Positions 61,072 to 64,000 of a DNA stretch of 64,000 nucleotides are shown here, piece after piece. Made by a program: the position numbers and the translations under genes. The notes beneath the pieces were generated by a model, which was not told the origin of the DNA, did no database searches, and saw only the letters and a list, made by a program, of their open reading frames with translations. This stretch comes from Blastopirellula sp. J2-11 (lineage in GTDB: Bacteria; Planctomycetota; Planctomycetia; Pirellulales; Pirellulaceae): positions 4,402,001 through 4,466,000 of the forward strand of contig NZ_CP097384.1 in the NCBI RefSeq assembly GCF_024584705.1, given 5' to 3'. Each line of letters opens with the position of its first letter. The stretch's first letter is position 1.

Positions 61072-62013
61072 CTAGTTGCCGCCGACTCGCTTTAGAACGG
61101 TTTCCAACGTCTGACGCAGCACTTGACCGCTGTGACGCAGTTGCTGCATTTCCTTGGGCCAGAGGTCAACCTCAAACGTACCGGCGACGCCGTCGCGCCC
61201 CACCAACGTCGGGACGCTGAGCGCGACGTTACGGATGCCGTAGCAGCCGTTTTGCACGCTGGAAACAGGCAAGACTTGATTCTTGTCGAGCGCGATCGCT
61301 TCGATCACATCGCGAATCGCGATACCGACGGCGAACCCGGCGCCCCCCTTTTTCTTGATCACTTCGGCGCCGCTGCCGCGAGTGCGGGTAAACAGCTCAG
61401 TCGCTTTATTAGGCGTCCAGCCGGGGAACTTGTCGAGCGGCAAGCCGTTGACCGTTGCGGCCGACCAGACCGGCAACATGCTGTCGCCGTGCTCGCCCAG
61501 GATGAGCGCCTTGACTTGCGTCGGCGGGAGCTTCATCTCTTGCGCGATCAAGGCGCGAAAGCGAATGGTGTCTAACTGCGTACCGAGCCCGATCACGCGG
61601 CTGGTCGGCAGATTGAGTCGCTGTGCCGCCAGATACGTCAGAATGTCGACCGGGTTCGAGACGACAAAGCAGATCGCATCCTTTTTGACGCCGGCGCTTT
61701 TGACGCTGTCCAAAATCGAAAGGAACAGATCGACGTTGCGGTTGATCAGATCCAAGCGGCTTTCGTCCGGCTTGCGGCGAAGCCCCGCCGTGATGCAGAT
61801 CACGTCGCTATCAGGGATATGCTCGTATCCGCCCGAGGTGATGACCTGATCGGCGACGCTGGGAGCGCCATGCAGCAAGTCCAAAGCGTGTCCGCCGGCA
61901 AGATCGGCATTGAGGTCCAGGAGCGCGATTTCGCGAGCGATGCCGCCGCACTGCAGCGCAAACGCCGCACACGAACCAACCAAACCGCCGCCGCCGATGA
62001 TGCTAACTTTCAT
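61072..62013 (-). CDS. Lactate/malate dehydrogenase family protein of the microcompartment locus
   Basis: 313 residues from ATG 62013 (MKVSIIGGGGLVGSCAAFAL). NAD-binding GGGGLVGS, LLDLNADLAGGHALDL (Asp for the adenosine ribose), catalytic NPVDILTYLA and the His in LILGEHGDSMLPVWS (with Asp in LGTQLDTIRFR). At the specificity loop the sequence is TAGLRRKPDESR, i.e. Arg at the position that is Gln in lactate and Arg in malate dehydrogenases. In PVM-type microcompartment loci a dehydrogenase of this family accompanies the aldolase and shell genes; here it is the last gene of that minus-strand cluster. The substrate should be treated as open. Confidence 0.88.
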   Translation of the reverse strand: MKVSIIGGGGLVGSCAAFALQCGGIAREIALLDLNADLAGGHALDLLHGAPSVADQVITSGGYEHIPDSDVICITAGLRRKPDESRLDLINRNVDLFLSILDSVKSAGVKKDAICFVVSNPVDILTYLAAQRLNLPTSRVIGLGTQLDTIRFRALIAQEMKLPPTQVKALILGEHGDSMLPVWSAATVNGLPLDKFPGWTPNKATELFTRTRGSGAEVIKKKGGAGFAVGIAIRDVIEAIALDKNQVLPVSSVQNGCYGIRNVALSVPTLVGRDGVAGTFEVDLWPKEMQQLRHSGQVLRQTLETVLKRVGGN

Positions 62014-62056
62014 GACTCTCAACCTGTCAGGGAGTGATCTGCTATTGTTGCTAACT

Positions 62057-62208
62057 CTTCGTAGCCCGAAGCGCGAGCCTTGAAGTTCCGATTTTGAGAA
62101 CCAATTGGACACTAGCCCGCAGCGCAAGCGAGGGAATACGGCTCGTCACTTCCATATCCCTGTTTGTATCGCCAACAGCATTTCCTCGCTTGCGCTGCGG
62201 GCTAGTGT
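62057..62208. repeat. Module A + module B hairpin between microcompartment genes
   Basis: Module A at 62057-62095 (cttcgtagcccgaagcgcga) and a module B palindrome at 62109-62208 (cactagcccgcagcgcaagc / gcttgcgctgcgggctagtg, 20-bp arms or longer). The ~285-bp gap between the aldolase and dehydrogenase genes holds no gene. Confidence 0.85.
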
Positions 62209-62297
62209 GACGATTTGCGACTTGATTCCGACCGTGTCTTACCGCTACAAAACCGTGTGTCGCCGTGCTCTATGTCATAACTTCAAAAAACGACGTC

Positions 62298-63161
62298 CTA
62301 CGAGCGTTTCGACAACTCGGCCATCACGCGGCTGGTGATCGCCTGAATCAACGCTTCTTGATCGCCGGCCACGGGAGCGGCCGCTTTGTTGGCGTTGGGG
62401 CCCATCGCGGGAGGAGCGGGAAACGCTTTACGTTCAATCAGCGAATCTTTCCAGCTGTCGCGGAAGATGTCGTTGGCGCAGATGTCGCAATCTTTGTACT
62501 CCTCGGTGTTGCGCGGATCGCTCCACCCCCAACGCTGCTTCAGGTCGAGCAGTTCGCGTTCTTTCTCTTCCGAGAAGAACTCGACGCGGCCCAACTGCTT
62601 CGCCAAGATCAGCATGCGGCAATAGGCGTCCAAAATTTCGGTCCACCAGTAGGCGCGCTCGACGGTCTCGCCGTAGCTGACCGTGCCGTGATTCGCCAAC
62701 AAGATGATGTTGGTCTTGTCGACGAACGGTAGGATCGTTTCGGCGAAGGCTTTGCCGCCGGGAGTTTCGTACTTGGTGATCGGCACGTCCCCCAGAAAGA
62801 CTTCGACTTCCGGCAGAACGCATTGCGGGATCGGCTCGCGGGCAATCGCGAACGCGGTCGCGTGCGGCGGATGGCAATGGACGACGCTCTTGATGTCGGC
62901 GCGACGCTGATAGATCTCCAAGTGCAGCAACGCTTCGCTCGATCGCGGCTTGCTGCCGGCGATCTGTTTGCCGGTCATGTCGATCGTCGCGATGTCTTCC
63001 GGCTTCAGGAAGCCTTTGGACTGCATCGTCGGCGTGCAGAGAATCTCGTTCTCGCTGACGCGGACGGTGATGTTGCCGTCATTGGCGGCGGCGAATCCTT
63101 TGTTGTAGATTCGACGGCCGATTTCACAAATGTCTTGCTTGATTCGGTGAACGTTCATCAT
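62298..63161 (-). CDS. Class II aldolase, fuculose/rhamnulose-phosphate type, microcompartment-targeted
   Basis: 287 residues, ATG 63161 (a second ATG directly follows). Zinc-dependent class II aldolase: GNITVRVSENEILCTPT, SSEALLHLEIY (catalytic Glu region), VVHCHPPHATAFA (two zinc His) and LLANHGTVSYG (third His). Known PVM microcompartments degrade L-fucose and L-rhamnose through such an aldolase, giving dihydroxyacetone phosphate and lactaldehyde. The C-terminus extends past the normal end by a Pro/Ala linker and an amphipathic helix (DQEALIQAITSRVMAELSKR) that looks like an encapsulation peptide. Upstream are the pentamer shell gene and further locus genes beyond the window. Confidence 0.9.
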   Translation of the reverse strand: MMNVHRIKQDICEIGRRIYNKGFAAANDGNITVRVSENEILCTPTMQSKGFLKPEDIATIDMTGKQIAGSKPRSSEALLHLEIYQRRADIKSVVHCHPPHATAFAIAREPIPQCVLPEVEVFLGDVPITKYETPGGKAFAETILPFVDKTNIILLANHGTVSYGETVERAYWWTEILDAYCRMLILAKQLGRVEFFSEEKERELLDLKQRWGWSDPRNTEEYKDCDICANDIFRDSWKDSLIERKAFPAPPAMGPNANKAAAPVAGDQEALIQAITSRVMAELSKRS

Positions 63162-63223
63162 TGCTTGTCTGCTCGCTCTATTAGGAGACAGGGTCGCTAG
63201 TCAGTTTTGGGGTGACTAGTCAA

Positions 63224-63514
63224 TTATTGGTCACGTAAATGGACGGTATCGAGAATCGCCGCGTTGTACGCGTCGACCGGTTTCAGTTCAGGATAAAACG
63301 GTTGGGCCGCTTCTCCCCCTTCGCTGAGCGCGATTCTTTCGCCAACGCCCGCCGAAAAGGAGTCGTACACCACCAAAAACTCCGCCTCCAGCAGATCGGT
63401 CTCGCCGCGCAAATCCTCCAGCAGCAGCGGTACGGCCAGTTTGAGCTGGGCGCCCTGCAAGCTGGGGTGAACGCGACTAAGCGTCACCTTGCCGACGATT
63501 TCTGCGATTCGCAT
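63224..63514 (-). CDS. EutN/CcmL-type microcompartment pentamer (BMC-P)
   Basis: 96 residues, ATG 63514. MRIAEIVGKVTLSRVHPSLQ and the central FLVVYDSFSAGVGERIALSE match the EutN/CcmL fold that caps the vertices of the icosahedral shell. The length is typical. It lies 25 bp after the RpiB-like gene and 62 bp before the aldolase, so it is in the same unit. No hexameric (BMC-H) shell gene is in the window, so the rest of the locus must be to the right. Confidence 0.93.
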   Translation of the reverse strand: MRIAEIVGKVTLSRVHPSLQGAQLKLAVPLLLEDLRGETDLLEAEFLVVYDSFSAGVGERIALSEGGEAAQPFYPELKPVDAYNAAILDTVHLRDQ

Positions 63515-63539
63515 GAGTTCTTCGTCTTCGTGGTAGTAA

Positions 63540-64000
63540 CTATCGCAACAGCGCTGCCGGCGCTGCGACAGTCTGATACAGGTGAATCGTTTCTATGAAC
63601 TTGGCGATCTCGTCACGAGCGATCTTGCTAGGATCGACCGCGATGACATTCGCCGCCGTTTGCGGTAAAACGCGCTCGAGTGTCGCGATCGAGTCGACCG
63701 ACACCGCACGAATTTCGGTATCGCGATTCGCCGCACAACAAGCCGCTTCGGGCGACTCGGTTAGCAAAACCACGATCTTGTCTTGTTGGACGGCCAGCGC
63801 CGCTTGCTTGACCGTTGACGTCAAATCAATGAAGACGCCCACCGGCCCGCGTTCGCGCCAGGACGTGACGCCGCTGGCGGCGAAGGCCAACACTTCGACC
63901 GGTTTTTTGGCTCGTTGGGCCGCTTCGCTATCACGTCGCAGCTGGACGCCGCGATCACGCAATGCGTCGCGAACCGCCGGAGTCACAATCGCCGTGGGAG
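63540..64000 (-). CDS. Microcompartment-locus protein with RpiB-like region, cut by window edge
   Basis: At least 153 codons; a GTG at 63986 exists but the frame stays open to the edge (TAIVTPAVRDALRDRG), and that segment is typical of the middle of a domain, so the start is probably outside the window. After a linker (RRDSEAAQRAKKPV) the C-terminal ~115 residues resemble a sugar-phosphate isomerase B (LacAB/RpiB) fold: IVVLLTESPEAACCAANRDT followed by EIRAVSVDS and ANVIAVDPSKIARDEIAKFI. It may be one of the conserved but uncharacterised genes of planctomycete microcompartment loci. Catalytic activity cannot be judged from this part. Confidence 0.65.
   Translation of the reverse strand, partial: PTAIVTPAVRDALRDRGVQLRRDSEAAQRAKKPVEVLAFAASGVTSWRERGPVGVFIDLTSTVKQAALAVQQDKIVVLLTESPEAACCAANRDTEIRAVSVDSIATLERVLPQTAANVIAVDPSKIARDEIAKFIETIHLYQTVAAPAALLR

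Noticed and set aside
63200-63235. Short gtgactagtc...ggtcac inverted pair as an operator
   Set aside because: Arms are only about five paired bases and lie between two cistrons of one unit; not distinguishable from chance.

Overview
The window looks like a chromosomal segment of a planctomycete, most likely of the Pirellulales (Blastopirellula/Rhodopirellula-like). The evidence is two DUF1559 proteins with prepilin-type N-termini and H-X9-DG C-termini, a planctomycete-type monohaem domain in a multihaem cytochrome, a giant alpha-2-macroglobulin-like protein, a planctomycete-style Hint polymorphic toxin, and the edge of a planctomycete/verrucomicrobial (PVM-type) bacterial microcompartment locus. 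No phylogenetic search was run.

Layout. 0-14 kb is mostly ordinary chromosome on the minus strand: hflX (cut by the left edge), a LysR regulator, a Tat-exported sugar isomerase-like protein (+), a ribbon-helix-helix protein (+), clpS (+), aroA, and an outer-membrane barrel protein translationally coupled to a six-haem cytochrome c, then a large J-like membrane protein. 14-20.4 kb holds one gene, a 2054-residue alpha-2-macroglobulin with a thioester motif.

20.4-41.1 kb is an accessory island. It contains five complete IS4-type elements: two copies of a 1532-bp element, two of a 1623-bp element and one of a 1567-bp element (its second copy is at 57.8 kb). It also contains a truncated ISAs1 transposase, two duplicated 'DUF1559 + small lipoprotein' cassettes, and the debris of polymorphic toxin systems: an orphan nucleotidyltransferase-like toxin tip with a tandem-duplicated putative immunity protein, an Imm11-like protein, and a large Hint-domain toxin (5'-truncated) followed at once by a probable immunity gene. 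All the IS copies sit in or beside palindromic G-rich 'AAAAGGGG(A/T)C...' sequences.

41.3-64 kb returns to chromosome: a RepA-like ATPase, an atypical tRNA-like sequence directly upstream of an HNH endonuclease, a secreted caspase-like protease, a kptA-MOSC pair, a pncB-nrtR-pncA NAD-salvage operon with a perfect 21-bp palindrome as candidate NrtR operator, an FHA protein, a radical SAM protein, a polytopic membrane protein overlapping a CoA-type Nudix gene, argC and argJ, a TPR glycosyltransferase, and finally minus-strand microcompartment genes (dehydrogenase, fuculose-phosphate-type aldolase with an encapsulation-peptide-like tail, EutN/CcmL pentamer, RpiB-like protein cut by the right edge).

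Intergenic regions are unusually rich in dispersed palindromic modules. One family (modules called A, B and C here) recurs at about 2.1, 5.1-5.9, 47.1-47.7, 56.3 and 62.1 kb and even supplies the aroA stop codon.
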